Assembly (NCBI RefSeq): GCF_003182255.1 | Contig: NZ_QGTQ01000021.1 | Span: 1-64,000, forward strand | From: Paenibacillus cellulosilyticus | Lineage (GTDB): Bacteria; Bacillota; Bacilli; Paenibacillales; Paenibacillaceae | Direction: 5' to 3' | DNA: 64,000 nucleotides | Part shown: piece by piece, positions 1-9,421 of the stretch | Layout of the letters: every line of letters begins with the position of its first letter | Numbering within the stretch: position 1 is the stretch's first letter | Notes under the pieces: generated by a model | The model's input: the letters and a program-made list of their open reading frames with translations, nothing else | The model's database searches: none | Told to the model about the DNA's origin: nothing | Program-made: the position numbers and the translations under genes

Positions 1-241
1 CCATCCACAGGTGACAGATTGCTCCGTCTTTCCCGATCTCCCCATGCGAGGAAATCGATTATCCGGTATTAGCATTCGTTTCCGAATGTTATCCCGGTCC
101 TGCAGGCAGGTTGCCTACGTGTTACTCACCCGTCCGCCGCTAAGCATCAGAGGTGCAAGCACCTCATCAACTCCGCTCGACTTGCATGTATTAGGCACGC
201 CGCCAGCGTTCGTCCTGAGCCAGGATCAAACTCTCCATAAA
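1..241 (-). rRNA. 16S ribosomal RNA, 5' end (partial)
   Basis: The reverse strand reads the universal bacterial 16S start (AGAGTTTGATCCTGGCTCAG, then GACGAACGCTGGCGGCGTGC and ATGCAAGTCGAGCG). This is followed by helices ending in the TGGGGAGATCGGGAAAG region typical of Paenibacillus-like 16S. Only about 240 nt of the roughly 1,550-nt gene are inside the window; the rest continues past the left edge. The 5' end is placed from alignment with the known start and could be off by a few bases. Confidence 0.97.
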
Positions 242-368
242 AGAAGTGCTTGTTTAGCTCATTAAAAGCTGACTTACTTTAAAACATATCGCTCATTGTT
301 CAGTTTTCAAGGAACAAGTTATTTCGTTTGCATTTCTCGTTACCGGCGTGTTTCTCGACCGGAATTAG

Positions 369-398
369 ATCATAACATGTTTCGATTTCGTTTGTCAA
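369..398 (-). promoter_or_regulatory. rRNA operon promoter
   Basis: On the reverse strand a perfect -35 (TTGACA, 393-398) and a near-perfect -10 (TATGAT, 369-374) are separated by 18 bp. They lie about 130 bp upstream of the 16S 5' end. The leader between them and the 16S contains the CCTTGAAAACTGAAC-type sequence common in Firmicutes rRNA leaders. A second, weaker pair (TTGCTT - 18 bp - TATTAT, roughly 462-492) lies further upstream and may be a tandem promoter. Confidence 0.8.
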
Positions 399-555
399 AC
401 ACTTTTTTCAGTTAAGTATTTAACATTTCGTAATCGGCCGCCGTTTCAGTGGCGGAATTACATAATAACATACGTTGTTTACGAAAAGCAACACCTTATT
501 TCAATCTTTTTTACGAGTAATTAACGATGAGGAAGTTACCCTTATAAATACAGAG

Positions 556-2057
556 TCATAAGTCAGATGCTAGTTCGGAACTCATTCTAAATGCGAGATT
601 CGGCATTGTTCTATGCTTCGTCTTTTGTTCAAATGAAAATGCTATTCGGATAAGCGTCGATTCACTAAATCCCGCTCCTGCGAATGTAATGCCGAATGCT
701 CTTCCGTTCTCTTGGAATCCAGCGGGCACAGCTATTGATGGATAACCCGCTCGCGCACATAGATCAGCACCGACATACGAAGGAAATAGAATGGCATCTA
801 ATCCATACTTATCTAAAGCATAGTCGATACCCTTGTTTTGCGAGTAATACAAATCAGTAACAGACTCTAATATGTACTTCTGACTCTTTAAGGGCTGCTT
901 TAGCTGTGAACGGACTTCCAATGCATCTTGACCGTACTTCAATGCCTTATCGGCATTCTGCTCGTTCCATTTGGCCAACTCATTCAGACTATGGACAGGA
1001 AGATGTGCGGGAAGGCTTTGCAAATAGTGTTCAACGGAATGGGCAAACTCATGGCTCGTTTTATTGTACTCCCATTCTCTATTGAACGATGGGATTTCAA
1101 TATGATCTATTACTATAGCTCCAGATTCCTTAAGAGTGCTCACGGCATCATTAAACAGCTGTTCATCATATTCGCCATTGTCGCGGTACTTCGCAAGGGG
1201 AGCACCTCTGAATACGCCTATGGCTGCCCCACATAAACCTTCCTCATCTAAAAATGCTGCGTAGTCTATACTCGATTGTGTATTCCTCCAAGTAGCAGGG
1301 TCGTCTTCATCTTTTCCTGCAAGAACACTCAATAAAATAGCAGCGTCCGTCACCGTCCTTGCCATAGGCCCAGCTGTATCCTGGGAGCAGCTCCACGGAA
1401 TGATCCCTGACCGGCTAATCAAACCTACGGTTGGCTTAATACCAACAATAGCATTCTGCACGGCAGGGCTTAAAATCGAACCAGAGGTCTCCGTCCCCAC
1501 TGCGACCGTAGTAAAATTCGCAGCGACGGCCGCAGCGGAGCCCGTACTTGATCCACCGGGAAAATGATCCCCGTAAGGATTTTTAGTTAGTCCCCCTATC
1601 GAGCTATATCCAGCCCACATAGTTGAAGACATGCCATTTGCCCATTCCGTCATATTTGTTTTCCCTAGAATAATGGCACCTGAGTTTCTTAGTTTCTGGA
1701 CAAGAAAAGCATCCCTTGAACTTACATGGTGCTCCAAGGCCAATGCGCCTGCATTTGTATGAATTTATCTTTGGTTTCAATATTCCCCTTCAATAAAACC
1801 GGTACACCATGAAGAGGGCTTCTTGCCCCCGTTAATTTTCGTTCTTGGTCTAAGGCTTCCGCGATAAAAATCGCATCCGGATTAATTTCCATAATCGAGT
1901 TTATCAGGGGGCCGCTCTGGTCCAACATCGCAATGCGATACAAATAATGCATCACCAGCTCTCGCGAGGTAACTTCTCCACTATTGAATGCAGCCTGCAA
2001 CTCCAGTATCGATGCTTCTTCGCTGTTAACATTTATCAACTCGAATATATCCTCCAA
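556..2057 (-). pseudogene. Amidase (amidase-signature family), frameshifted
   Basis: Two overlapping reverse-strand frames together make a full-length amidase-signature protein of about 500 residues. The N-terminal part (1722-2057) carries the catalytic lysine region (GVPVLLKGNIETKDK; the usual KDN is KGN here). The C-terminal part (556-1743) carries the cis-serine and nucleophile loops (GGSSTGSAAAVAAN and TETSGSILSPA). Near 1762-1766 the reading frame slips by one base in a short A run. Restoring one A gives the expected sequence KIHTNAGALALEHH, so a single-base deletion or a homopolymer sequencing error explains the split. If the deletion is real, the gene is inactive, because Lys and Ser of the triad fall on separate products. 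The substrate cannot be told; relatives hydrolyse aliphatic or aromatic amides. Confidence 0.85.
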
Positions 2058-2167
2058 ATCGAACCCCTTCTTTCGATGTCTGGACTCTTGTTCGAATCCT
2101 TTACTCTAATTATAGAATTGACTTCTGAATATAATAGATAAAGAACAGTTCCTAATCATTGTGCACA

Positions 2168-2203
2168 TAAAAAAGGTTTGTCGGAGACATCCCAACAAAC
2201 CTT
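2168..2203 (-). terminator. Rho-independent terminator
   Basis: Inverted repeat AAGGTTTGT/ACAAACCTT followed on the reverse strand by a run of six T. It lies just downstream of the gene at 2227-3276. Confidence 0.8.
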
Positions 2204-2226
2204 GTTGTTATAGAACACTACACAAC

Positions 2227-3276
2227 TCAAAGGGCCGAGTAGATTTCTTTTATCCTGCCCATTGCTTCCCCATCTAATGCCATAAGCTCTCTTAAGATTA
2301 CCGCGCATTGTTCACTCTGCTTAAGCTCGAACTCTCTTGGTTCCGTGTACGGGTAAGTCTCCTTCAAAACTTTATACTTAGAAGCAATTTCGGTATAGGT
2401 ATGAATAAGCTCATCTATTATCCCTGAATTCAAATGATCAAGGTTGCCTTTTAATTCAGTAAGAAAAGTGATCGCATGACTCCTTGCTTCAAATAAGATT
2501 TCAATAAATAAGCTGAAAAAGTACTTGTCCAGTTTATTGCTTTCCAAGGCCGATAACCACTTTTCATAAGCTTGAGAACCAACAAGGTACGACTTCCCGA
2601 ACGATTGATACGACCCTTGCTCATTTAAACGAATAACGAACTCGAGTGCTTCTTTTAAAGAAGTTCTCTCATCTGCCGATTGAATGGGCTCTCCCCAGTG
2701 CAAAGAGATCAGACCGCTCGATTGATCCGTTAACGTCCCTGATGACTTGCGATCATTCACACAGTGTATACAAGGACATTGACCTAATCCTAACGAGTTC
2801 CAAGGGATTACGTCCTCACTGTTCTCGTACCCGGTATGCCAATTGTACCTGTAATAACCAATATCATCGTGTGCATAAATGACCGACGTTTGATTGCGGA
2901 TATCTATATTTTTTGCAAAAACAGGCTGGCCTGCGCTAATAGCCTGTCTGGCTCTATCCCATGCCTCCGCTTGCAGACGGGTAAATTCCTCGCCCTCGGC
3001 TGTAGTGTGAAAACCTTCAATATTGAAACCTATATTGCGAGCAAGTCGATAAACCTCCGGATCGGGCGGCCCTCCATTCGGCTCGACCATATCGTCATCA
3101 AGTACATGCAAGAAGGCAAGCCCCGTCATGCCATATATTCTGGATGCGGTTACCGGAATTTGATAATAATCAGCAACTGACTTAACAGCCCCAACTACAG
3201 ATGAATCCAATCCACTAAAAATATAATTCTCCAGCTTTACAGTACCATTGGCTTGAACAATCATATCCTCCTGCAT
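2227..3276 (-). CDS. Conserved protein of unknown function, possibly BtrH/C39-like
   Basis: A 349-residue soluble protein with no signal peptide or membrane segment. The ATG at 3276 is chosen over the longer open frame because it is preceded by GGAGGTG six bases upstream. The N-terminal half (GLDSSVVGAVKSVADYYQIP, then AGQPVFAKNIDI and IYAHDDIGYY) is laid out like the cysteine-peptidase-like BtrH_N proteins that act in peptide and natural-product biosynthesis. A CPCIHC cysteine cluster lies near residue 170. The C-terminal half is helical. The family call is weak and no catalytic residue is assigned. The gene stands alone with its own terminator. Confidence 0.6.
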   Translation of the reverse strand: MQEDMIVQANGTVKLENYIFSGLDSSVVGAVKSVADYYQIPVTASRIYGMTGLAFLHVLDDDMVEPNGGPPDPEVYRLARNIGFNIEGFHTTAEGEEFTRLQAEAWDRARQAISAGQPVFAKNIDIRNQTSVIYAHDDIGYYRYNWHTGYENSEDVIPWNSLGLGQCPCIHCVNDRKSSGTLTDQSSGLISLHWGEPIQSADERTSLKEALEFVIRLNEQGSYQSFGKSYLVGSQAYEKWLSALESNKLDKYFFSLFIEILFEARSHAITFLTELKGNLDHLNSGIIDELIHTYTEIASKYKVLKETYPYTEPREFELKQSEQCAVILRELMALDGEAMGRIKEIYSAL

Positions 3277-3396
3277 AAACACACCTCCATTATGTACAAT
3301 CTGGTTAATTATACCATAATTTAAAACTCCCTGTTGATCTGTCGGATGAAGTGGACAATTCCTTTTATAATATGAAAAAGCCATCCCGAGGGATGG

Positions 3397-4290
3397 CTAT
3401 GCTTGCGCTTTTGCTTGTTCGGTCGCACTTTTGCGACGCATTGGGAAGTTCAGCAGCAGGAACCCCGCTACGAAAATCAACGTACCACCAATAATATAGA
3501 TGGTAATCGGATCGCGGAAGAACAGATACGCCCACAACACCGAGAAAAATACCATGCTGTTGCCTACAAGCGCAACGATCATAAACGGTACTTTCTTGAT
3601 CGCCTCTGCAAACCAGAAGAAACTCAGTCCTGTTATAACACCAAGCAGAATCAATGCTGCCCATGCCCACACCGAGACTGGGCCGATAAAACCATGCGAA
3701 TAGACGGGAACTGGGGCCGCAACAAGAATGGTACTGACGAGAAAGACAGACAAGTTCATGTTTCCATTATCCATCGTCTTGAGGAGCATTCGCTGGCTTA
3801 AGACGTGTACGGCAGCTCCAATTCCAGCGAACGTGAATAACAGCGTCGTCAACCCGCTTCCCTGTGCCAGCTCATCCACGGGCGTGCCGTTCCAGCCAAC
3901 CACAAGCACGCCGAGCACGCATAGTGCTGCAGCCGCCCAGCCCCGTGGCGCTATGCGTTCCTTGAATAGCCAGCTAGCAGCCAACAGCAATACAACGGTC
4001 TGGACAGGCTGCACAAGAATATTGCCGTACGAATATCCGATCTTGAGGGCGATATTCTCGAAGACATAATTGACCGCTTTGCCAGCTGCTCCGATCCAAA
4101 TCCATTTCATCCCTAACCGAATCTGCACTTTGCCGTCCCTGATGAACAAATAGATGACTAAACAAATGACGCCGAAGAAAAAACGCGCAAAAGAAATAAT
4201 AGCGCTGTCCACCATCGTCGCCGCTGTCTTGACGAGCACGCCGACGAAGCTCCAAGCCAACGTCGCCAGCAGGAGCAGCAAATAACTCAC
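3397..4290 (-). CDS. EamA/DMT-superfamily transporter
   Basis: This 297-residue protein is almost entirely hydrophobic. Its ten predicted transmembrane segments fall into two repeated halves, the usual EamA (drug/metabolite transporter) design. It begins MSYLLLLLATLAWSFVGVLV and has the conserved ARFFFGV stretch in helix 2. It ends in a short basic, Ala/Lys-rich cytoplasmic tail. Translation starts at a GTG preceded by AAGGTG. It probably exports a small metabolite or amino acid across the cytoplasmic membrane; the substrate is unknown. It diverges from the AraC remnant at 4443. Confidence 0.85.
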   Translation of the reverse strand: MSYLLLLLATLAWSFVGVLVKTAATMVDSAIISFARFFFGVICLVIYLFIRDGKVQIRLGMKWIWIGAAGKAVNYVFENIALKIGYSYGNILVQPVQTVVLLLAASWLFKERIAPRGWAAAALCVLGVLVVGWNGTPVDELAQGSGLTTLLFTFAGIGAAVHVLSQRMLLKTMDNGNMNLSVFLVSTILVAAPVPVYSHGFIGPVSVWAWAALILLGVITGLSFFWFAEAIKKVPFMIVALVGNSMVFFSVLWAYLFFRDPITIYIIGGTLIFVAGFLLLNFPMRRKSATEQAKAQA

Positions 4291-4442
4291 AGAGGTACAC
4301 CTTCTTCAATCGTTTCGTTTACTAACCGACCTTCGTATTCAAGCTTACTCACTCGGATTCCGTTAATCAATAACCTTATAGCAACTTATCGTTACTTGCA
4401 GCTCAACATTTACTGATTACGCTCACTGCTGAGTACAAAAAA

Positions 4443-5872
4443 TAAAATCGAGAGGTGATGCTTTTCCTCAGGGCACTATGAGCTTTCACTATTATTAGAA
4501 CGGATGAACGGGGTCCGACAATATTCAAAGAGCAGCTGCTTCCAGCCCATCATGCTTGGCATATGTACTTGTACGAACGCTGCAATCGGCTGATTAACGA
4601 AATACTGGTGGATGATAAAGCGGGGGACCTGGGATGGTTCAGACGGCATTTGTCATTTCAGGAGTTGATGGGCTTATTATTGGAGCATAATTGGCCTTCG
4701 ATCAGAGATACGGGAGATATGGGAGCCGTTGAAAGAACGATCCGTTATTTGGAGGACCACTACTCCAACCCGATAACGGTGAAGCAGCTTGCTGAGCAAG
4801 TAAAGCTTACTGCATCGCGATATAGTGCCATGTTTAAAGCCCTTACTGGAAAGAAGCCGCTGGATTACTTGAATCAGCTGCGTATCAATCGGTCCAAGGA
4901 ACGGCTATTATCTGCGAACATGCCTTTACGTGAGATTGCCAGCAAGGTTGGTTTCGTCGATGAATATTACTATAATCGCCGATTTCGGCAGATTACCGGG
5001 ACGACCCCAAGGCAATATGCCCAATCGGTCCTTCAGGGGCGGAATGTTCAGGATTGGACTGGCCATCGGGTTCAAGTTCCGATACAGCCGCAGCGCATTC
5101 TCTATTACGGGGAAGCCTTGGGAGACCTTCTCGCTCTGGGTGTGCGGCCAATTGGCGCGAATGTAAATACGATGCGGGATACATGGATGGAGGAAGCTGC
5201 TAAGGATATCGAAGATATTGGCATTCCGTTTAACTTGCAAAAGGCCGCAAGCTTGGAACCGGATTTGATCATCTTCTCAAGCCCGGACGAACAGCAGTAT
5301 GAGCAACTGGCCAAGATCGCGCCGACAATTACCTATGATACGTTCGCGCCGCTAGAGCAAAGGCTGCCTCGCTTAGGCGAGTGGATTGGCAAGCAAACGG
5401 AAACCAACCAGTGGCTGAATGAATATATCAATCGTTTAACGGAAATGCGGCAGCAGCTTCAAGGCATGGTCCAATCGCATGAAACAGCAACGGTGTTAAT
5501 CTATCATCGCGGGCGCCGTTTATTCGTCATGGGGACAGGCGGTCTGGCCGGATTGCTCTATCAGGCATCCTTATTCGGGCCAAGGCTGCTGTTCGCCAAA
5601 TGCTGGACCAAGGGGAGTCGTACCGCGAAATTATGGAATCGGATTTGCCGTTGTACGCAGGAGACCGGCTATTCGTGCTGATGCCTAGCATTCGGCCGGC
5701 ATATCAGGCAACGCAGGAGCTGATGGCCAGCAAGGGCTGGAAGGAACTGACCGCAGTAAGAAATGGGAAGGTACATGTGCTGGATGAGGCCAAATGGAAC
5801 CTGATGGACGCTTGCACGAGAGAGCACCTAATTCGCCTGCTGCCGGCGTTATTAACGGGACAGTTATCATGA
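4443..5872 (+). pseudogene. AraC-type regulator fused to a periplasmic-binding-like domain, decayed
   Basis: The intact core (from ATG 4563) contains two AraC helix-turn-helix motifs (ITVKQLAEQVKLTASRYSAMFK and IASKVGFVDEYYYNRRFRQITGTTP). A FecB/siderophore-binding-like domain follows (RILYYGEALGDLLALGVRPIGAN). This is the layout of Btr-type iron-siderophore regulators. The gene is broken twice. The N-terminal arm survives only as scraps in several frames around 4443-4562 (for example RGDAFPQGT then, after frame changes and stops, KEQLLPAHHAWH). A one-base deletion near 5580-5586 moves the C-terminus (VRQMLDQGESYREIMESDLP to the end at 5872) into another frame. No siderophore importer lies nearby. 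It is probably non-functional. Confidence 0.8.
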
Positions 5873-5929
5873 GGATGCAAAAATGCAATTCTATTGCGAC
5901 ATTGACATCTCCGCCGCTCTTTATGTGCC

Positions 5930-5971
5930 AAATACACCGCCAATGCTTTTGAGCAGCATGGCGGTGTATTT
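5930..5971. repeat. Palindromic intergenic repeat, copy 1
   Basis: Arms AAATACACCGCC and GGCGGTGTATTT flank an 18-nt loop. It belongs to the same family as the copies at 7337, 13845, 14629 and 19972, all in intergenic DNA. Here it separates the converging AraC remnant and the lipoprotein gene and may act as a two-way terminator. Confidence 0.75.
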
Positions 5972-6021
5972 AACGTATCGATACTTTTTTATGATGATCG
6001 ACTCTTACTCTTCCCCCAGAA

Positions 6022-6858
6022 TCAATCAGCGAAGTTCAAGCCATCGAAAACCTGGTCGGATGTCATATTCAGACTGCGAATGGTATTGAAGTCGTCTACA
6101 GCAAACCATCCCTCTTGGCTGCCTTTCTGTACAAGGCACCATTCCTTATCGTCACAGGCTTTGATTACAGCCTCATCGCCCGGATGCAATGTGAATGATT
6201 CGGATTTGTTAGTCCTTGTCTTCTGCAAGGTCAGTTCAACCAGCGCTTTCACCCGAGTGTTCATTTCATATAAATCCTGCTTAATCGGCTCCCACTCATC
6301 TTGCGCAGTTAAACGGTAGGTTTGGTCATGAAACCAGGTATGTAGAATCTGCCCCCGAACCCGACTGGAGGTCACCGTACCGTCGCCCAAGAATATCAGT
6401 TGATCCCCTTTACCTTCCAGCTTTCCGACCGGTATGATTGTCTGGTCCCGATAGGCGAAGAACCACGTTGCATCATCACTACTCGGACCTGATTCAGGCA
6501 CTGCAATGAGCGTTGTTTCTGGATTCAGCTTCACGAGCGCAAGCTTTCCATCCACACCAACGGCTTCTTCAACAACCACCGATGCATCGCCGAGCTTCAA
6601 CGTAAATCCGTCCTGATTCTGATCTTCGCCGGAAAGAACGATATGCTCACTCACCCCATTCTGATCAACATCCGCATCGAGACTTGCCTCCCCCGCTTCT
6701 GCAGATCCACTGTCAACCGTTTCGCTTACTACATCCTGAACCACCTCATTCGTTGGTTCCGTGTTTCCGATTTCCTCATCGTCCGAGGCATTCCCACAGC
6801 CTGAAATAAGGACAGCACTAAAGATCAAAATTACGCACGCACTCCAAATCCGTTTCAT
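6022..6858 (-). CDS. Lipoprotein with C-terminal SH3-like domain
   Basis: A 278-residue secreted lipoprotein. The ATG at 6858 is chosen because AGGAGA precedes it by about six bases; the open frame extends seven codons further. The signal peptide (MKRIWSACVILIFSAVLISG) ends at lipobox LISGC, so the mature protein starts at the lipidated Cys. A Glu/Asp/Ser-rich linker follows, then a beta-rich middle domain. The last ~70 residues resemble a bacterial SH3 domain (LTLQKTRTNKSESFTLHPGD, then WCLVQKGSQEGWF). Such domains often bind cell wall. The specific role is unknown. Confidence 0.75.
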   Translation of the reverse strand: MKRIWSACVILIFSAVLISGCGNASDDEEIGNTEPTNEVVQDVVSETVDSGSAEAGEASLDADVDQNGVSEHIVLSGEDQNQDGFTLKLGDASVVVEEAVGVDGKLALVKLNPETTLIAVPESGPSSDDATWFFAYRDQTIIPVGKLEGKGDQLIFLGDGTVTSSRVRGQILHTWFHDQTYRLTAQDEWEPIKQDLYEMNTRVKALVELTLQKTRTNKSESFTLHPGDEAVIKACDDKEWCLVQKGSQEGWFAVDDFNTIRSLNMTSDQVFDGLNFAD

Positions 6859-7012
6859 CAAATCTCTCCTCGTCACCATAAATTACCAACTATTTATTTT
6901 AGACGAAATAGTTGGTAATTAGTTACCGTAGCGTTAGCCCTAGATTGAATAAAATGAAAACCACGGGCGAATAATCTTTTGGTAAGGAAACCCTTTCTAA
7001 AGGAGAGTCGTT

Positions 7013-7201
7013 ATGACCGATAACAAACCATTTGACGAAGTCGAAAATCTCGTAAGCCTTGAAGCGCTATCTGTAATGGCCGCCGCCCTCTCGCAGGATG
7101 AGAAGGAGCCCTCCGACAATCATCACGATCATAATCTGAAGAACGAAGATCAATTGTTGGATACGCCGACTCATCAACATCGCCAGGATGACTTATCGTA
7201 G
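7013..7201 (+). CDS. Small acidic hypothetical protein
   Basis: A 62-residue, highly charged protein rich in Asp, Glu, His and Gln (for example DNHHDHNLKNEDQLLD). It has one short hydrophobic helix (ALSVMAAALS). The start is supported by a strong AAGGAGAG five bases upstream. There are no membrane segments and no recognised domain. It stands alone between a lipoprotein and a VOC-family gene, with a palindromic repeat downstream. Function unknown. Confidence 0.6.
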   Translation: MTDNKPFDEVENLVSLEALSVMAAALSQDEKEPSDNHHDHNLKNEDQLLDTPTHQHRQDDLS

Positions 7202-7336
7202 TTTCGCCCGACCTTCGCCTCGGTAAAACTCACCGTTTGGGTCGAACCCGATTCATGTCTTCTACATACCTACTACAATAGCTGCACGAGGTGCGGCTAT
7301 TGGGCATGGGCCACCGAACCCATTATATAGTCGTGC

Positions 7337-7376
7337 AATACACCGCCATGGCGCGTGGGCCGCATGGCGATGTATT
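7337..7376. repeat. Palindromic intergenic repeat, copy 2
   Basis: Arms AATACACCGCCATG and CATGGCGATGTATT. Its right half is identical over about 27 bp to the copy at 13845. It lies between the small protein gene at 7013 and the converging VOC gene. Confidence 0.8.
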
Positions 7377-7407
7377 CACGATCTGCTTACGACTCTCCTC
7401 AATGGGG

Positions 7408-7818
7408 TTAACTGCTGAGCTCTCGAGCCTCGGCATTTATAGGCGTTACCTCAATAATATTGATGACATGACCATCAGGATCGCAAACGTCGAACATGAC
7501 ATGATGATTCCACGGCGAGGTCCATTCTTCGATTGGCTTTAACTTGTACCCGCTAAGCTCCAAATCTCTATACATTTCCCGTACATTGGTCGAGTTAAGG
7601 CAATAGGTATGGTAATCCAAGACTTGAACTTGTTCGGATTCAACCAAAGTCAATAGCGGCCATCCGCCATGGTCCAGAGCGAAGAAAAACGTAGCTCCGC
7701 GACCTGGATCCCAATTCTCGATTCCACGGCAATGCAGCCCTAGAGCGGAATAGAATGGAATCGAATTTTCTAGATTGGTTACACGTACGAATACTGACCC
7801 TAATGATTGCACTCCCAT
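7408..7818 (-). CDS. VOC-superfamily (glyoxalase/bleomycin-resistance-like) protein
   Basis: A 136-residue, single-domain protein with the two beta-alpha-beta-beta-beta halves of the vicinal oxygen chelate fold. It opens LGSVFVRVTNLENSIPFYSALGL and closes with HHVMFDVCDPDGHVINIIE, where the final Glu and central His are typical metal ligands. The ATG at 7818 follows a good GGAGG seven bases upstream, so the 23 extra codons of the longer frame are not used. Family members are metal-dependent lyases, isomerases, dioxygenases or drug-binding proteins. The substrate cannot be assigned. Confidence 0.8.
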   Translation of the reverse strand: MGVQSLGSVFVRVTNLENSIPFYSALGLHCRGIENWDPGRGATFFFALDHGGWPLLTLVESEQVQVLDYHTYCLNSTNVREMYRDLELSGYKLKPIEEWTSPWNHHVMFDVCDPDGHVINIIEVTPINAEARELSS

Positions 7819-8136
7819 TTGTCTGCCTCCAATATCATGAATAGTTACTCCACTCAATAAACGACTATATGTAAGAAAACCAAACACCTTGATAGATACA
7901 AATATTCTGTTACCATCGCAGGCCGTATCCCTGCTTTGTTGATTCCCTTCTTAAATCGATAATTTCTTTATTGTGGTTGTTGATTTGTCTATTTTTCAGG
8001 GAGAAGACTTGGATATCCTTATAACGCAAAGAGGACCGAGCAGGTCACTCATCGGCAACCTGTCACAGCCCTCAAACCCGCGCCCGACGCGGCCTTTTCC
8101 GTTTCTACTCTTGCCGTAAACGGGAGCATTGTAAGT
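7819..8136. other. Intergenic region without recognised gene
   Basis: This 318-bp stretch holds no convincing reading frame. It includes a short GC-rich inverted repeat (CCGCG/CGCGG near 8080-8095) followed by CCTTTTCCGTTT, which might end rightward transcription. Nothing else is recognised. Confidence 0.4.
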
Positions 8137-9159
8137 TCAATTTCTATTAGCGACGCTTTCTCGAACAATCAGCTTGTTTGGCAGCAGCACTTTGGCCGGC
8201 AGCTCGTGACGCTTGTTTAGACGATCGATTAAGAGCTGAACCGCCCAGTTGCCCATCTCGACAATCGGCATTCCCACCGTCGTCAGCATCGGAGATACAT
8301 ATCCGGACAGCTCGATATTGTCCATGCTAATAATCGACAGCTGCTCAGGCACCTTGATTTTGGCCTCCGTAAATCGTCGCAGCGCAGCTATTGCTGCAAT
8401 GTCGGTTGCGCAAAATACCGCAGTCGGAAGCGGAGAAGCTTTCGCCAGAAGCTCCTCGGCTCCCTGGTAGCCGCCAGGACCGTTCTGCGGGCAGTTGCTC
8501 ACCCATTGATCTGAGCACTCCAGTCCGTATTTGCGAAGGATATCGCAGTAGGCTTCATATCGTACCTCGTTTAACGTCTCGCCAATATATCCGATTCGTT
8601 TGTGTCCATTGGCAATCAGGTGCATCATCGCAATCTGTGTAGCTTCATACCCGTCGCAAATGACCTGATCACAGCTGGCGGAAATAACGTTGCGCCCTAC
8701 ATAGACCAAGTTTTTGTAATGCTTCTCGAGAAAGCTCATGCTGTCGTTACTGAAGCGGCCCAATATAATGGCGCCGTCCGTATGCGATGATTCGATTTGA
8801 TCAAGCAGTGTATCGGTCTCAATATCGAATAGCGAATAAGAATGACGAACGGCATAGCCCAGCTCCAGCGCTTGCTGTTCGATGGCACGTGACATCTGCG
8901 CAAAGAAAGGGTCATCCTCCAATTGTCTGGTGCGCCCCAAGATGCACGAGATGGAAGGAGGGGACGACTTTCGAGAAGTACGTTTGCCAAGCTTGAGTTC
9001 TCTGGCATTCTGATCCGGTACATAGCCGATTTCTCTCGCACACATCCATACCCTATCGCGAACTTCTTTCGTGGCAAAGCTATTGTCAGGAGAATTCAAT
9101 ATGCGCGATACAGTTGAAATGGATACACCCGCCATATTTGCGATCTGCTTTAAAGTCAT
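8137..9159 (-). CDS. LacI-family transcriptional regulator
   Basis: A 340-residue repressor. The N-terminal LacI helix-turn-helix (MTLKQIANMAGVSISTVSRI, followed by LNSPDNSF and VRDRVWMCAREIGYVPDQNAR) is joined to a periplasmic-binding-protein-like sugar sensor (GAIILGRFSN, YIGETLNEVRYEAY, ATDIAAIAALRRF, ISMDNIELSGYVSPMLTTV). It resembles EbgR/GalR-type repressors. The ATG at 9159 is chosen because it begins the HTH; the frame continues 30 codons upstream into the operator region. Its own Shine-Dalgarno is weak. It is transcribed away from cysD. The TTTGCGCAAA-like sites immediately upstream are likely its operators. No sugar-use gene lies beside it, so the effector is unknown. Confidence 0.88.
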   Translation of the reverse strand: MTLKQIANMAGVSISTVSRILNSPDNSFATKEVRDRVWMCAREIGYVPDQNARELKLGKRTSRKSSPPSISCILGRTRQLEDDPFFAQMSRAIEQQALELGYAVRHSYSLFDIETDTLLDQIESSHTDGAIILGRFSNDSMSFLEKHYKNLVYVGRNVISASCDQVICDGYEATQIAMMHLIANGHKRIGYIGETLNEVRYEAYCDILRKYGLECSDQWVSNCPQNGPGGYQGAEELLAKASPLPTAVFCATDIAAIAALRRFTEAKIKVPEQLSIISMDNIELSGYVSPMLTTVGMPIVEMGNWAVQLLIDRLNKRHELPAKVLLPNKLIVRESVANRN

Positions 9160-9210
9160 CCAACATACCCCACGTTTATGCTTGTTTATTGGGATATGAT
9201 AGCTTGTTTT

Positions 9211-9282
9211 CGCGCAAAATAAAAGTAGATTTGCGCAAAGCTCACGCAAATTTGCGCGACATATTTAAGTGAAACGTTTGCG
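9211..9282. promoter_or_regulatory. Putative LacI-family operator cluster
   Basis: Four related half-palindromes lie within 72 bp between the LacI gene and cysD: CGCGCAAAA (9211), TTTGCGCAAA (9230-9239, a perfect palindrome), GCAAATTTGC (9246-9255) and AAACGTTTGCG (9272-9282). Central-CG palindromes of this kind are typical LacI/GalR operators. Autoregulation is likely; control of cysDN is possible but unproven. Confidence 0.5.
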
Positions 9283-9421
9283 TAATCAGTTCTGGTCATC
9301 CAAATCGAAAAAACATATACTTAGATGAACATTATGCTGATTTTTCGGGTTGGGCATGTCGAATTACATCGATATATCGTGGTCAGCTGCGATTCAAATT
9401 GGCACTATAGGAGTGATACAC

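Noticed and set aside
9350-9421. Upstream ATG for cysD
   Set aside because: It adds 24 residues not found in the family and lacks a ribosome binding site, whereas TTG 9422 has AGGAGTG at the right distance.
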